NCBI GenBank assembly: GCA_963722815.1
Contig: CAVROM010000006.1
Span: 248,001 to 312,000, forward strand
Origin: DASQFQ01 sp963722815
Lineage (GTDB): Bacteria; Actinomycetota; Thermoleophilia; Solirubrobacterales; Solirubrobacteraceae
Direction: 5' to 3'
DNA: 64,000 nt
Positions within the stretch are counted from its first letter, which is position 1. Each line of letters starts with the position of its first letter. Below the pieces are notes generated by a model. That model searched no databases and was not told where the DNA came from. It saw nothing but the letters and a program-made list of their open reading frames with translations. This document shows positions 7,173 through 17,283 of this stretch, one piece after another. The position numbers and the translations under genes were made by a program.

Positions 7173-8957
7173 TTGTCGAAGTCGCTGTTGCGCCGCGCAT
7201 GCGCGGCGAGCGTAGCCTTGGCCGCACTCGCGGTCGTGTCGAGCGCCCCGGCAGAGGCAGCTGGGAGGGTCGCCGTCAAGAAGGTCCGTACGGTGAACGT
7301 CCGTCAGGCGATCGCCGGCGCCAAGCATGCGCAGTATCGGCCGGCACTCCGCAATCTGCCGGCCGCCAAGCAGTTCGCTGCGCTGGAGGAGCGGCGCAAC
7401 AGCGAGGAAGAAGGCCTGCGCAAGGCGGCACCGGCGCTGAAGCCGCCGCGGGTCCCGGGGCTCCCGATCACCTCAGTCGAGGCGCAACGCGGCTGGGAGG
7501 GGCTCGACATACGGGACACCGTGTTCTCGCAGGGCTTCGAGGTGGAGCCGCCGGACCAGGGCCTGTGCGGCGGGACGCTCCAGGGCACGACCTTCCTCTG
7601 GGAAGAGGTGAACCTCGCGATCGGGCTGTTCGACACGCAGTCGAACCAGTACACGGCGCCGGCGGTCGGCCTGAACGCGCTGTACGGCGTCGGGCCCGCG
7701 TTCGACCCGGAGAGCGGCGAGTTTGGCCCCTTCCTCAGCGATCCGAAGTGCTACTTCGACCCGGACACCGGCCGCTGGTTCCATTCGACCCTGGAGGCAG
7801 ACGTCGATCCTGCCACCGGCGCGTTGACGGGCGGCGCCAACACGCTCCTGGCCGTGAGCACGAGCCGCGATCCGCTCGGGCCGTACAACGTCTATGCGAT
7901 CGACGCGTCGCACGCCGGATGCAATCTATGCATCGGCGATCAGCCGCTGATCGGGGCTGACGCCAACGGCTTCTACCTGTCCACCGCTGAGTACGACCTC
8001 GACCCGCCGACGGGCTCGTCGGGTTTCTTCGGGGCGCAGATCTACGCCATCGACAAGCGTGCGCTGGCGGCCGGCAGCGACGACCCGAACGTCGTGCACT
8101 TCGAGCCCGGCACGCAGTTCACCGGCACGGTGCAGCCCGCGACGTCGCCGAGCGCCCTCTACGAGACGGCGCAGGGCGGGACGGAGTACTTCATGTCCGC
8201 CCAGGACTGCGAGCCGCCCGACTGCAGCGTCGATCCCGACTCGCTCGAGAACACCATCCACGTGTGGGCGATGACGCACACGCAGACGCTGCGAAACAAC
8301 ACGCCGAACCCACGGCTGTTCGACCGCACCGTCGACAGCCAGGTCTATGGCACTCCGATCCCGCAGCGCCAGAAGCCCGGCCCGCATCCGCTGGGCGAGT
8401 CGCACAACGAGCCCGTCCCGCCCGTGGAGGCCAACGACGCCCGGATGAACCAGGTCGTCTTCGCCGGCGGCAGGCTGTGGGGCGGCGTCAACACGATCGC
8501 AAACCCAGGACCGCGCGACGGCATCGCCTGGTTCTCGGTCGACCCCCGTGTCTCAGCGAGCGGCGTGCAGGCTACCGTTAAGGCGGAGGGCTACGTCGCG
8601 GGTCGCGACAAGAGCTCGTTCGTGAGCTTCCCGTCGATCGGCGTCAACGACGCAGGCAAGGGAGTCGTGGCGTACAGCCTGATGGGCGACCGGTACTACC
8701 CCTCCGCAGCGCAGACGGGCATCAACCGCGGCGGCCTGACCACCGGCGTGCAGATCACCCGCAACGGGTTCAAGCCCGAGGACGGGTTCACCTGCTACGA
8801 GGAGGAGGGCTTCGGCCCGAACTGCCGCTGGGGCGACTACAGCGCGTCGTTCGCCCTGCCCAGCGGCGAGATCTGGTCGGCCACGGAGTTCATCGGCGAC
8901 AACGCGCGAACGCAATTCGCCAACTGGAGCACGTTCGTCTGGCCCACCCGGCCGTGA
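7173..8957 (+). CDS. Large secreted protein of unknown function
   Basis: This 594-residue protein begins with a signal peptide (MSKSLLRRACAASVALAALA, then SSAPAEA) and should be exported. The mature part has many aromatic and Asp/Gly-rich segments (CYFDPDTGRWFHSTLEADVD) and repeats suggestive of a beta-propeller or lectin-like fold, but I do not recognise a named family. The TTG start at 7173 follows a strong ribosome binding site (GGGAGGGG). A perfect 15-bp hairpin directly after the stop ends the transcription unit, so the gene is monocistronic. Confidence 0.85.
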   Translation: MSKSLLRRACAASVALAALAVVSSAPAEAAGRVAVKKVRTVNVRQAIAGAKHAQYRPALRNLPAAKQFAALEERRNSEEEGLRKAAPALKPPRVPGLPITSVEAQRGWEGLDIRDTVFSQGFEVEPPDQGLCGGTLQGTTFLWEEVNLAIGLFDTQSNQYTAPAVGLNALYGVGPAFDPESGEFGPFLSDPKCYFDPDTGRWFHSTLEADVDPATGALTGGANTLLAVSTSRDPLGPYNVYAIDASHAGCNLCIGDQPLIGADANGFYLSTAEYDLDPPTGSSGFFGAQIYAIDKRALAAGSDDPNVVHFEPGTQFTGTVQPATSPSALYETAQGGTEYFMSAQDCEPPDCSVDPDSLENTIHVWAMTHTQTLRNNTPNPRLFDRTVDSQVYGTPIPQRQKPGPHPLGESHNEPVPPVEANDARMNQVVFAGGRLWGGVNTIANPGPRDGIAWFSVDPRVSASGVQATVKAEGYVAGRDKSSFVSFPSIGVNDAGKGVVAYSLMGDRYYPSAAQTGINRGGLTTGVQITRNGFKPEDGFTCYEEEGFGPNCRWGDYSASFALPSGEIWSATEFIGDNARTQFANWSTFVWPTRP

Positions 8958-8964
8958 TGTGATC

Positions 8965-8998
8965 GAGGCGCCGGGCGGGACACCCCGCCCGGCGCCTC
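8965..8998 (+). terminator. Strong hairpin terminator
   Basis: A perfect 15-bp stem (GAGGCGCCGGGCGGG and its complement) with a 4-nt loop begins 8 bp after the stop codon of the secreted protein gene. No U-tract is obvious, which is usual for hairpin terminators in GC-rich actinobacteria. Confidence 0.8.
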
Positions 8999-9066
8999 GC
9001 ACCAGCCCGCGACGACGCGCAACGTCGCCGTGTGCAGGAAAGTGACCACCGCGCGCTGACGGCGCG

Positions 9067-9414
9067 CTACGCCGGCGGGCAGCGAAACCGCGCGCGGCCG
9101 AGCGTCGCCGTGCGACCGGAGCGACCGACCGCGGTGACATTGAAGGCGGAGCAACGGTCGATCAGGACCCTGGCGAAACTGACGGTGAAACCCCCCCGGC
9201 GCGTCGCCCGGACGTGCCGGGTGGCGGTGAGCTCGTCATGCGTCCATAAGCGCACGCGGACTCGCTCGCGCGCCCCGAACCCACTGCCGTGCACGCTCAT
9301 GGGGGACAGCGTGACGAGGCGCAGCGCCGGGCGCGACCGTGCGTCCACATGCGTCGCCGGCCAGCCAGCTACCAGGATGGCCATGGCTACCGCTGCGACG
9401 GCGCGCCGCGACAT
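9067..9414 (-). CDS. Small secreted protein
   Basis: The product is 115 residues with a signal peptide (MSRRAVAAVAMAILVAGWPA). The mature part (SVHGSGFGARERVRVRLWTH) resembles short beta-sandwich secreted proteins common in Solirubrobacterales-type genomes, with two cysteines near the C-terminus (DRCSAFNV and RFRCPP) that may pair. I chose the ATG at 9414 because it places the signal peptide at the N-terminus. It is convergent with the large secreted gene across the terminator. Function unknown. Confidence 0.65.
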   Translation of the reverse strand: MSRRAVAAVAMAILVAGWPATHVDARSRPALRLVTLSPMSVHGSGFGARERVRVRLWTHDELTATRHVRATRRGGFTVSFARVLIDRCSAFNVTAVGRSGRTATLGRARFRCPPA

Positions 9415-9746
9415 CGCGACCAATGGTAGATCGCCGGGGTCGTCGCGCGGCGCGTGGGACGTCGGAACGCCAAGCATTGTGCACGGACTCCTGGAAGTGG
9501 TGCTATTCGGGCGCAGGACACAGAGTGTCCCTCCCGCGTGCCAGGGGCGCTCCCCGAGCGCGAGCCCTCGCTGCTCTGTGACAGGGAGCAGCACGCTCCG
9601 GATCAGCGTCTGCCCCCAGTCGCTGCCGGCCAGCACTAACGTCGGCCCGGCTCCCTGGCTGCGCCGAGGTTCTTCGCACCGTACACCGCCAACGCCGCGC
9701 GCGCCTGCCCCAGGGGACTGATGGCCCGCCCCAGTCGTCGGTGTGC
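9415..9746. other. Intergenic, no gene seen
   Basis: About 330 bp upstream of the small secreted gene, up to the IS1380 element. It presumably contains that gene's promoter, but no clear -10/-35 or operator stood out. Confidence 0.4.
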
Positions 9747-9751
9747 CTTAG

Positions 9752-11374
9752 CCTCGATCCACCGGTCCGGTAGGGCGGTGGCGTCCGGGTCACCAACAAG
9801 AATGACCTCCTGAGCAGGGAGAAAGCGACCGATTCCGGCGGTCGGGTCCTGCGTCAGGAGGTCACCTTGAGGGTGCAGGATGACGAGGCTGTCGGACTGG
9901 ATGGCCTGCGGGTCGAGTTCGACGATGAGCGGGTCGTCTCGGACGCGGGCGTGGCGCTGGTCGCGACGCTCGTCAAGCGGTTGGGGGTCGAGGTAGTGGC
10001 GGGGCGGTTGGTGCGGTTGCGGCGCGATCGTCCGGGCGCCGCCAACGCGGGGCGCAAGGTGATGGCGTTGGTCTTCGCGATGGTGCTGGGCGCCGACAGC
10101 ATCGATGACTGCGACGTGCTGCGCGCGGGCCGACACGGCGCCGGTGCTGGGCGGCGGCTGCCGGCGCCGTCGACGCTGGGGACGTTCTTGCGTGCCTTTA
10201 CGTTCGGGCACGTGCGCCAACTCGACCGGCTGCTGGCCGAGTCCTGACGCGCGCGTGGCGGGCCGGCGCCGGGCCTGGCGAGGGCCGGCTGATCGTCGAC
10301 GTCGACAGCTTCGTCGGCGAGGTCTGCGGTGCCAAGAAACAGGGTGCCGGCTATGGCTACACCCGGGTGTTCGGCTACCACCCGATCCTGGCCACCCGGG
10401 CGGAACGCGCGAGGCGTTGCACATCCGTTGCGGAAGGGGTCGGCCAACACGCGAAGGGCGTCAAGCGGTTCTGCGAGGAGTTGATCGCCCGCGTCGACCG
10501 CGCCGGCGCCACCGGCGTCAAGCTGCTGCGGGCCGACTCGGGCTTCTGGAACACCAAGGTGTTCAAGCTGTTGGACAAGGCCGGCTGGCAGTACTCGATC
10601 GGCGTGCGCAACAGAAGACGTCAAGGCGGCCATCGAGGCGATCGACCCCGACGCCTGGATGACGATCGACTACCCCGCCGGCGGCGAGGCGCAGATCGCC
10701 GAAACGAGCTACGGCCAGCGGCGCCTGGTCGTCCGGCGCACACGACTGGTCGGCCCGCAGGCCGAACTGTGGCCCGACTGGCGGCACTTCGCCTCATCAC
10801 CAACCGCACCGAGGCCCTGCAGACCGTCGAGGCCGAGCACCGCGACCACGCCGTCGTCGAACAGGTCATCGCCGATCTCAAAGACCAAGCACTGCAGCAC
10901 TTCCCCTCCGGCCACTTCTACGCCAACGCCGCCTGGACGGTGCTCGCCTGCCTGGCCCACAACCTGCTCAGGTGGACCCAGCTGCTCGGCCTGCCCGACA
11001 GCACCGTCCGCGCCGCCCGCACCCTGCGCCGCCGGCTGCTGCACGTCCCCGGTCGCCTCACCTCCCACGCCCGCGGATGGACGCTGCACCTACCCGCCCG
11101 CTGGCCCTGGCACGGCGACTACCTCAACGCGCTCAACCGCATCCGCGCGCTCCCCACCGCCGCCTGACGGCGACACCCCCGCCTCAACGACACCAACTCG
11201 ATCCCACGCCGCCGGCGTCGATCACCGCTGCGCCCCGATCACCCCGCGACGCTTCCGCAAACCCGCCAACCACGCCACCACCCCCCGATCTCCCCACCAG
11301 ACCGAACCAGCTCGCCGCGATCAAGAGCACCACGCCCAATCACACCGCCGCACCACCGCACCGGTGGATCCGGG
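9752..11374 (+). mobile_element. IS1380-type insertion sequence, copy 1 (degenerate)
   Basis: The element is bounded by imperfect terminal inverted repeats: left CCTCGATCCACCGGT, and right (reverse complement) CCCGGATCCACCGGT. A CTTAG direct repeat flanks both ends (9747-9751 and 11375-11379), the likely target duplication. It interrupts a repeated motif whose left part is at about 9740-9751 and right part at 11375-11400. The transposase inside is broken by several frameshifts, so the copy cannot move unaided. Confidence 0.85.
9867..11167 (+). pseudogene. IS1380-family transposase, frameshifted
   Basis: The TTG start at 9867 follows AGGAGG. IS1380 transposase features appear in shifting frames: APSTLGTFLRAFTFGHVRQL, then GYTRVFGYHPILATRA, then LLRADSGFWNTKVFKLLDKA, then DLKDQALQHFPSGHFYANAA and the C-terminus. 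A stop after residue 126 and at least three later frame changes break the reading. One frame change (around 10405) is at the same codon position as in the second copy at 22437. Normal length would be about 430 residues. Confidence 0.9.
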
Positions 11375-11400
11375 CTTAGGTACGTAAGATAGTCAGGTTC
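11375..11400. repeat. Right half of 32-bp motif, site 1
   Basis: CTTAGGTACGTAAGATAGTC continues to GGTTC. It corresponds to the right part of the uninterrupted motif at 19583-19614, showing that the IS1380 element inserted inside the motif at CTTAG. Confidence 0.7.
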
Positions 11401-11651
11401 TTGGGATGCCAGTCGGAAGATCGTCATCAGCATCTGAGACCGGAACGGCACAGATACCGGAACGGCACAGATCGCAGGCCCGGAACGCGATCTACCGGCC
11501 GCGCGTCATGGCCTGAGGAGCTCCGGGCCAGCCCGGTTCCGACGGTCACGCTCACGGAGGCACCGATCTGGATCCGCGGGCGTGTGCGCGTCGATCGGCG
11601 GTGTCGTCACGCGGTTTGGCTTCCGCGTTGACGCGCCCCGCTGGGTCCACA

Positions 11652-11993
11652 ATGCTGGGCCACGTGTTGCGTCGTGGCGTTGCGGCCAATCGTCTGGAAG
11701 GGTTGCGCGACTTGGTTGCCCGCCTCGTCGGGGCGATCCTCGACGGTCAGGCCGCCACGTCGGTGAAGGCCCGCCACGCTGCCTTCGCGGGCGGCGCCGA
11801 TGACCCCGCCGTCGCGCACTATCTCGACGTCGTTCGCAGACATGCGTACCGGATCACCGACGAGGACGTCGAGCGCCTTCGTGACGCCGGGCTCGACGAC
11901 GACGCGATCTTCGAGCTGACCGTCGCGGCCGCGCTCGGTGCCGGTGCGGAGCGGCTGCGGGTGGGACTCGCGCTGCTGGGCCGCGAGCCGTAG
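11652..11993 (+). CDS. Short carboxymuconolactone decarboxylase-like protein
   Basis: This 113-residue protein contains YRITDEDVERLRDAGLDDDA followed by IFELTVAAALGAGAERL. That pattern is typical of short AhpD/CMD-like proteins lacking the CxxC pair. I chose the ATG at 11652 (MLGHVLRRG). The stop codon abuts the GTG of the next gene, which has the CxxC-containing CMD domain, so the two probably form an operon and may work as a complex. The enzymatic role is uncertain because the redox cysteines are not in this subunit. Confidence 0.65.
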   Translation: MLGHVLRRGVAANRLEGLRDLVARLVGAILDGQAATSVKARHAAFAGGADDPAVAHYLDVVRRHAYRITDEDVERLRDAGLDDDAIFELTVAAALGAGAERLRVGLALLGREP

Positions 11994-12581
11994 GTGCGCC
12001 TGTCCAGCTACGAGGCGGGTGCCCTCCGCCGCCAGCGCGCCTTCGTGGGTCTGTCCCGCGCGTTGGGAGGCGAGGTCGACGACGTCGGCAAGGTCGCGTT
12101 GCGACGGCCCGCGTTCTTCGGCAGGCCGTTCCTCGCGTTTGCGCATTCGCTGCTGCGCGGGCCGTCGGCATGGTCGGTGGGCGAACGCGAACTGTTCGCC
12201 GCGGTCGTCTCACGCGCGAACCGCTGCCAATTCTGTGTCGCGACCCATGGTGAGATCGCCGCCAAGCAGCTCGGTCGCGACGTCTTGGAGCGCCTGGACG
12301 AGGGACGGTTCAGCCCGCCGGCGGCCGCGGCCGCGACCTTCGTCGAGGCGCTCACGCGCGACCCGCATTCCGTGTCGGCTGGCGACCTCGAACGCGCGAG
12401 AGCGGCCGGCGTCGAGGACGACGCGCTGGCCGAAGCCCTCTACGTGGCGTTCATGTTCAACACGATCAACCGGGTGGCAGACGCCCTGGGCTTCGAGCAT
12501 CGCTCCGATCGCGACCGGCGCCGAGGCGCCGCAGTGCTGCGGCGCCTCGGCTACCGCCTCCCCGGCTTCCTCCTGCGCTGA
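11994..12581 (+). CDS. AhpD-like / carboxymuconolactone decarboxylase family protein
   Basis: The 195-residue product holds the peroxidase-associated motif CQFCVATHG (Cys78, Cys81, His85), which in AhpD-like proteins forms the redox-active centre. The surrounding helices (ELFAAVVSRAN; YVAFMFNTINRVADALGF) match peroxidase-related members of the family. The GTG start at 11994 follows immediately after the TAG of the preceding gene, indicating translational coupling. A role in peroxide or organic radical detoxification is inferred from the family; no partner reductase is nearby. Confidence 0.85.
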   Translation: MRLSSYEAGALRRQRAFVGLSRALGGEVDDVGKVALRRPAFFGRPFLAFAHSLLRGPSAWSVGERELFAAVVSRANRCQFCVATHGEIAAKQLGRDVLERLDEGRFSPPAAAAATFVEALTRDPHSVSAGDLERARAAGVEDDALAEALYVAFMFNTINRVADALGFEHRSDRDRRRGAAVLRRLGYRLPGFLLR

Positions 12582-13322
12582 CCAGCGGCAGCGGCAACGC
12601 GCCGGCGGGGACCTGTTCTTCGGGCCGGGCGTCGCCTTCGGGCTCCCGTGCGTGACCCACCGCGTCGAACGCACACCGCCTCGGGTCCGGGAGGCTTGCT
12701 CACTGCGCACGCCAGCCGCACCCCTGAGCTGAAGCGAGGACGCCCGCATTCCCAGGAACAAGCGGGTGTCGTCAGTCACGTCCTCGAGACGACCCGTGAT
12801 CGTCCGCAGCAGGCGCTCTCCGGACCGGTACTCGGGCGCTCGCATCTGGGGCGTAAGCGGGTGCGGGGGGCGCGACGCGGTGTCCTCCCGGGGTCCCCTG
12901 GACGCCGGCCGGACCAGCGCCCTGCTTCTGGCGATGTGCGAGACCGGCGACGCTCTCTCCCTCGAGACCTGCAATGGTCGTTTCACGGGTACGCAGCGCA
13001 GCAACGATGCGTGGCTGCATCGTCCGCGGGGCAGGAGCGTGGCCTGGACCACCGAGGCCAGCTAGTCAAGTCCCGGGACGTGGTGTAAGGCGAGGGCGCT
13101 GAGGTCGTCGGTGAGCAGTTAAGCCCGAGGAGCACTTTCGCTGGCTCGGCACATCTATTCGCGCGCCAAGACTGAGCCTCGTTGGCAGCCGGCGATCCGT
13201 CTCCGCCGGGCGTCATCTCCCAACACGGACTGCGAAACCGGCGTCCGAGGATTCCGAAAAGGTCCGACCTGCGGCCGTCGCTGGCGACACGTGGCTGGTG
13301 GCCGGCAGCGACAGCCGGGCGG
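12582..13322. other. Non-coding or decayed stretch
   Basis: About 740 bp between the AhpD-like gene and the secreted gene on the other strand. Frames on both strands are short and Arg/Pro/Ser-rich, as expected for shadows. I see no recognisable protein, RNA or mobile-element end. Confidence 0.5.
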
Positions 13323-14315
13323 TTATAGCTGGGCTTCGTAGGTGAACACGCTCGTCGCGTTGTCGTCGGGCGCGAGGTAGACGCGCAGCCGGCCGTTGAC
13401 CACGTCGACGTCGATCGGGTTGCGCGTGACCACGTTGCCGGCCGGCGAGAGCGTCGTGATCGGCACCTCCCAGACGGGCGCAAGCGTCTTCGTGTCCAGC
13501 AGCGCGATCCCGCCGAGCTGGAAGGTGCCGTACTGCGTGATGCCGCCGCAGAGCATCAGCGGGTGGCGACGTTCGGGGACACGGCCCAGGTACTTGCAGT
13601 CCTGGTAGTCGACAAAGTGGCTGGGATTGCGCACGACGGACCGCGGCTGCGTGAAGCCGCCGAGCTGCGGGCGGCGCGGGATCGCCCAGCTCGACCCGGC
13701 TCGCGAGCCCCAGTTGAGAGTGACCAGCCGGTGGCGGGCCGTGTCGTTGACCACGCCGCCGAAGTGGTCGTGCGCGCGCAGCACCGGCGTCACGGAGAGA
13801 CGGTTCGGGCCGATCCGCATGAACGTCGAAGTGGAGTTCGGCCGGTACTGGGCGAGCGTGACCCAGATCCGGCGGCCGTCGTAGTCGAGCCCGCCCGGGT
13901 GATATTCCAGCGCGCCGGCAGGGTTGAGCACGCGGTCGGCGAGCAGCGCGCCTTGCGCGTCGAAGCGCATCAAGTGCCCGAATCCGGCGCCGGGCGTGCG
14001 GTCGGTGCCGTCGATGATCTGCCCGTCCGGGTACTTGACCGTCGGCTCGGTCACCTGCACGCTCGAGACGATCCACTGACCGCCGAGCTTGACGATGCCC
14101 TCGGGATGCCAAGTCTCCGCCTGGAGCCGCACCGAGTCGACGAGCTTCCACTCCGTGTCTCGCGTGACGCGCTGGAACAGCCGCGCGATCTGTGTGCCCT
14201 TGGCCGCGGGCGGATCGGAGCGGGTGGCGCGCGGACCCGCGACGGCGGGGCCGGCGATGAGCGAGAGCGCGAGGAGAAGCGCGACGAGCGTCCGCGCGAT
14301 GCGTGATCCGAGCAT
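13323..14315 (-). CDS. Secreted protein, DUF6454-like
   Basis: This 330-residue protein has a signal peptide (MLGSRIARTLVALLLALSLI, then AGPAVA). The mature part has propeller-like segments with conserved His/Asp/Gly (HPEGIVKLGGQWIVSSVQV; YHPGGLDYDGRRIWVTLAQY; HFVDYQDCKYLG). This pattern resembles extracellular DUF6454 proteins, an assignment from memory that needs a profile search. No neighbour is on the same strand close by, so it appears monocistronic. It may bind or hydrolyse an extracellular substrate, but there is no direct evidence. Confidence 0.8.
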   Translation of the reverse strand: MLGSRIARTLVALLLALSLIAGPAVAGPRATRSDPPAAKGTQIARLFQRVTRDTEWKLVDSVRLQAETWHPEGIVKLGGQWIVSSVQVTEPTVKYPDGQIIDGTDRTPGAGFGHLMRFDAQGALLADRVLNPAGALEYHPGGLDYDGRRIWVTLAQYRPNSTSTFMRIGPNRLSVTPVLRAHDHFGGVVNDTARHRLVTLNWGSRAGSSWAIPRRPQLGGFTQPRSVVRNPSHFVDYQDCKYLGRVPERRHPLMLCGGITQYGTFQLGGIALLDTKTLAPVWEVPITTLSPAGNVVTRNPIDVDVVNGRLRVYLAPDDNATSVFTYEAQL

Positions 14316-15035
14316 GCGGACGATGGTGTCACCAACCCGCCGGCCAGTGTGATCGGACGTTCGGTCGCTGACGCTCGTCCCGGACGGGGGAGCCGGCCAG
14401 CACTCCCCCGGTCCCGCGGTGAGGAGCTACACCTGGGCCGCGGCGAGCCACTCTTCGAAGCTGGGGCCGGCGAGCTTCGCGCCGGGGTTGGGCAGCGCGA
14501 CGCCCTCCGCGTAGCCCGCGGCGTCCGGATCGCCCCGAGCTCGCCCCGCACAGGCTTCCCCCGGGATGTGCGCCCCACGAGCGACGACGAGCCGGCGCCC
14601 CTGCTGCTCCGTGTGACGCTCCGTGCACGCCGGGGGACCGCTCCCCTTCCGCGACGGGTGAGGCCGGGATGCGAGTGCCGGAATCACGCGGAGCAGTTGC
14701 GAGTAATCAGCTTCGCGGCGCCGTCGCCTTGCCACCGAAGCAGGCACGAGCCCACGGCGCCTCGAGACTCTCGCTGCTCGTCCATTCCGGTTGTCGGGCG
14801 CTGGACTGGCCAGACGCTCGCACCCACACCCCGATGCGAGAGTCTCGGCGAATGTCCGGCAGTACCCCCTCTCGCCCGAAGGACCAGCGATCCCTGACCG
14901 ACTCGCGACGGGCGCAGCGTCGTCGGCGACCGTCCGGCGGCCACCGGCGGCGCTGGGCGGATCAGCTCGCACACGGGCAAATGGCGGAGGCAGGTCACCG
15001 TCACCGCGATCGGGGTGACGTCGAACATCACGGGT
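14316..15035. other. Non-coding stretch with one protein-tail fragment
   Basis: About 720 bp. The only protein-like signal is on the minus strand at roughly 14427-14510, ending PNPGAKLAGPSFEEWLAAAQ before a stop. It resembles the C-terminus of an oxidoreductase, with the rest missing. Nothing else is supported. Confidence 0.35.
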
Positions 15036-15341
15036 TCAGCTGAACGTGGCGGTCTCGAGCCCGGCGAGCACGTCGGCCACACGGCGGTACTCGCCGTGCG
15101 CGATCAGGTCGATCGGCTTCTCGTGCTCCAGGGAGGGCCCCGGCTTGTTCAGCCACACCGGGATTGTGTCGGGCCGCAGCACTCGCGCGGCCTGCTCCAC
15201 GATCGCGCCGAGGCTTGGCACTCGGCTGCGGCGGCCTCGTAGCTCGACAACGTGTCTGCTAGGCGCCGGCGAGCGTGCGCAGGCTCCCGTTGCCCTCCAG
15301 CAGGATCGCGTCAGGTACCCAATGCCACCCTTTCGCGACAT
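15036..15341 (-). pseudogene. MbcA/ParS/Xre-type antitoxin remnant (toxin-binding domain)
   Basis: The C-terminal part (AARVLRPDTIPVWLNKPGPS followed by LEHEKPIDLIAHGEYRRVAD) matches the DUF2384 domain of MbcA/ParS-type antitoxins, which bind RES-domain toxins. The N-terminal DNA-binding part is not recognisable and the first 45 residues look out of frame. No RES toxin gene is seen on either side. It appears to be the remains of a toxin-antitoxin pair, though a short functional protein cannot be excluded. Confidence 0.55.
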
Positions 15342-15436
15342 ACATGTCGGGCGGCGCGACGCGCGACCTGCGTCGCGCGGGCGGCGTCGGCCGCCTCCGC
15401 TCGACGATGCTCAGCACAGCTCGTTGTTGGAACGCG

Positions 15437-16624
15437 CTAATAGCCGCTCGAGGAGCGCAGCCAGAGCGTGACGTTCGCCGGCTGCATCGTCTCGCGCACG
15501 ACGTCGAGGAGCTCGCTGCCGGCCGCGTCGATCTCGACCTCGTCGCGCAGGCGCGCGCCGAACGCCTCGAGTGTGCGAGTGGCGTCGTACTTGCGCCGGT
15601 AGAAGCGCCGATCGACGGCGTCCTGGATGACGCCCCGGGCAGGGCGGAACAGCCCAGCGACGGCCAGCGTCGACGCGGCCACGGGTAGCCCGGATCCCTT
15701 CGTCACGCTGCTGAGCACCAGCTGCAGCAACAGCACGGTGCCGACGTACACCGTCGCCAGGGTGGCGGTCAGCGCACCGTAGACGAGAGTGCGGTTGATG
15801 ACGACGTCGATCTCGTAGAGGCGGTACTTCAGGACAGCGATGCCTATCGCCGCGGCGACCGCCACCAGGGCGGCGAAGGTAGGCAACAGTGAGTCGACGA
15901 GCACGTTGGTGGCGAAGATCCCGAGGGCCAGCACGACGCCGCCGCTGGCCAGCCATTTCAGCTGCTGGCGCTCGTCGCCGTGCGAGCGGCGCAAGCGCAT
16001 TGCGGCCGCAGTCGCCGAAGCGGCACCGGCGATGTTGACCAGGGCGTAGGCCGCGCCAAGCCCTTCGGCCAGCTGCTTGCCGGCGCCGCCGAGCGCGTAC
16101 GGATTCTCCAGCGGGAAGTAGGCCAGTTCTCCAGGAGAGAACGCCTCGTGGAACGCGACGCCGACCATCCCGACGCCCGCCATCCAGGGCACCACGCGCC
16201 AGCGCCGCGACGGCAGGCGGCCGTCGGGGAACAGCAGCAGGAGCGTGTTGACGACCAGCATCGCCGGGATCCAGATCCACTCCGTCAGCCAAGCCATCGT
16301 CACGCCGCCGGGCAGCGAGCCCGGCTCGGCGTACAGCGCGTAGAACGCCCACTCGCCGGTGAAGATCGACAGCGCCATCGCCAGCGCGGCAGTGCACGAG
16401 ATCCAGCCCACAGCGTTGCGCGGATGGCGCGACACGATCAGCGCGCCGATCGTCGCGAACGTCAAATCCGCGATTCCGCCGACGAAGACGTCCGCGACCG
16501 TCTTCTCGCCGGCACGCCGTGGCTCCGGGATGCTGAGAAGCCCGAGGACCCACGCCGCCACGATCACCAGCCACGTGATGGCACAGACCGTCCACACCAG
16601 CCGGCGTGCCGACCTCGGAGTCAT
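15437..16624 (-). CDS. Multi-span membrane sensor-like protein
   Basis: This 395-residue protein has about eight hydrophobic segments in its first 300 residues (for example LVWTVCAITWLVIVAAWVLG and AALVAVAAAIGIAVLKYRL). A cytoplasmic segment follows (RRFYRRKYDATRTLEAFGAR, then LRDEVEIDAAGSELLDVVRE and TMQPANVTLWLR). This tail is typical of the N-terminal membrane module of actinobacterial histidine kinases or GAF sensors, here ending before any kinase domain. It may be a stand-alone sensor or a truncated one. A frameshifted small gene lies 3 bp upstream on the same strand and was probably co-transcribed. Confidence 0.8.
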   Translation of the reverse strand: MTPRSARRLVWTVCAITWLVIVAAWVLGLLSIPEPRRAGEKTVADVFVGGIADLTFATIGALIVSRHPRNAVGWISCTAALAMALSIFTGEWAFYALYAEPGSLPGGVTMAWLTEWIWIPAMLVVNTLLLLFPDGRLPSRRWRVVPWMAGVGMVGVAFHEAFSPGELAYFPLENPYALGGAGKQLAEGLGAAYALVNIAGAASATAAAMRLRRSHGDERQQLKWLASGGVVLALGIFATNVLVDSLLPTFAALVAVAAAIGIAVLKYRLYEIDVVINRTLVYGALTATLATVYVGTVLLLQLVLSSVTKGSGLPVAASTLAVAGLFRPARGVIQDAVDRRFYRRKYDATRTLEAFGARLRDEVEIDAAGSELLDVVRETMQPANVTLWLRSSSGY

Positions 16625-16627
16625 CTC

Positions 16628-16926
16628 AGTCGGCTTGCTCGCCGTTGACCGCCGCCAGCGGCTGGTATTCGTCGTCGTGGACGGACATCGCCTCGTCCAG
16701 GCACGTGAGCTGAATCGTCGCCCGGGCGCTTGAGCTCGCCGGCGAGGCGAGGCGAGTCGAGTGTCTCGATGTCGACAGCTGTCGTGGCGTAGTGCAGGTG
16801 TTCGAACATGGGGTCGTCGGGCGCGATCTCGACGGGCGGCGCCGGCGCCACCGCGGGTGCCTCTGGCCGGCTGTCGTCGACGAGCCGGCGCCGGAGTGGC
16901 CGGGTGATGGCGGTCACCGTGGCCAT
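16628..16926 (-). pseudogene. Small hypothetical gene with single-base frameshift
   Basis: From the ATG at 16926 the reading MATVTAITRPLRRRLVDDSR runs to SPRLAGELK. It then makes better sense one frame over as ATIQLTCLDEAMSVHDDEYQ and PLAAVNGEQAD before a stop at 16628-16630, just ahead of the membrane-sensor gene. A one-base deletion near 16727 would explain this. Family unknown; the tight spacing suggests it was a partner of the sensor protein. A sequencing error is an alternative explanation. Confidence 0.4.
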
Positions 16927-17283
16927 GTTGTACGCGCTAGGCGTCCGGGAATCGTTACCGCGCACCGCACGGCCCAACCAGGACCCCACGCCGAAATGCC
17001 CGGTGGGCGGGCGGTCCACACACACTCCGCCGCGCCAGCGTTCAAACGCGAGCGGGCGCTCGAGTCCGCCGCGACTGCCTTGGACGAGGGAGAGGTTTCG
17101 ATTGCGCTGCACCGAGACCTCTCATTCTCGATCCTCGAGACAATTCGGCCGGCTCGTCGAGTGGCCGCCCTGCTGCTCGTGTTGCAGATCGCCGTCGTTC
17201 GCGGTCGACTGGGAATACGCAACGACGCCTGCCCGTTTCGAAGGGGGCAGTTCCCCCGACTAGGAGCGTGCCTCGATGCATCC

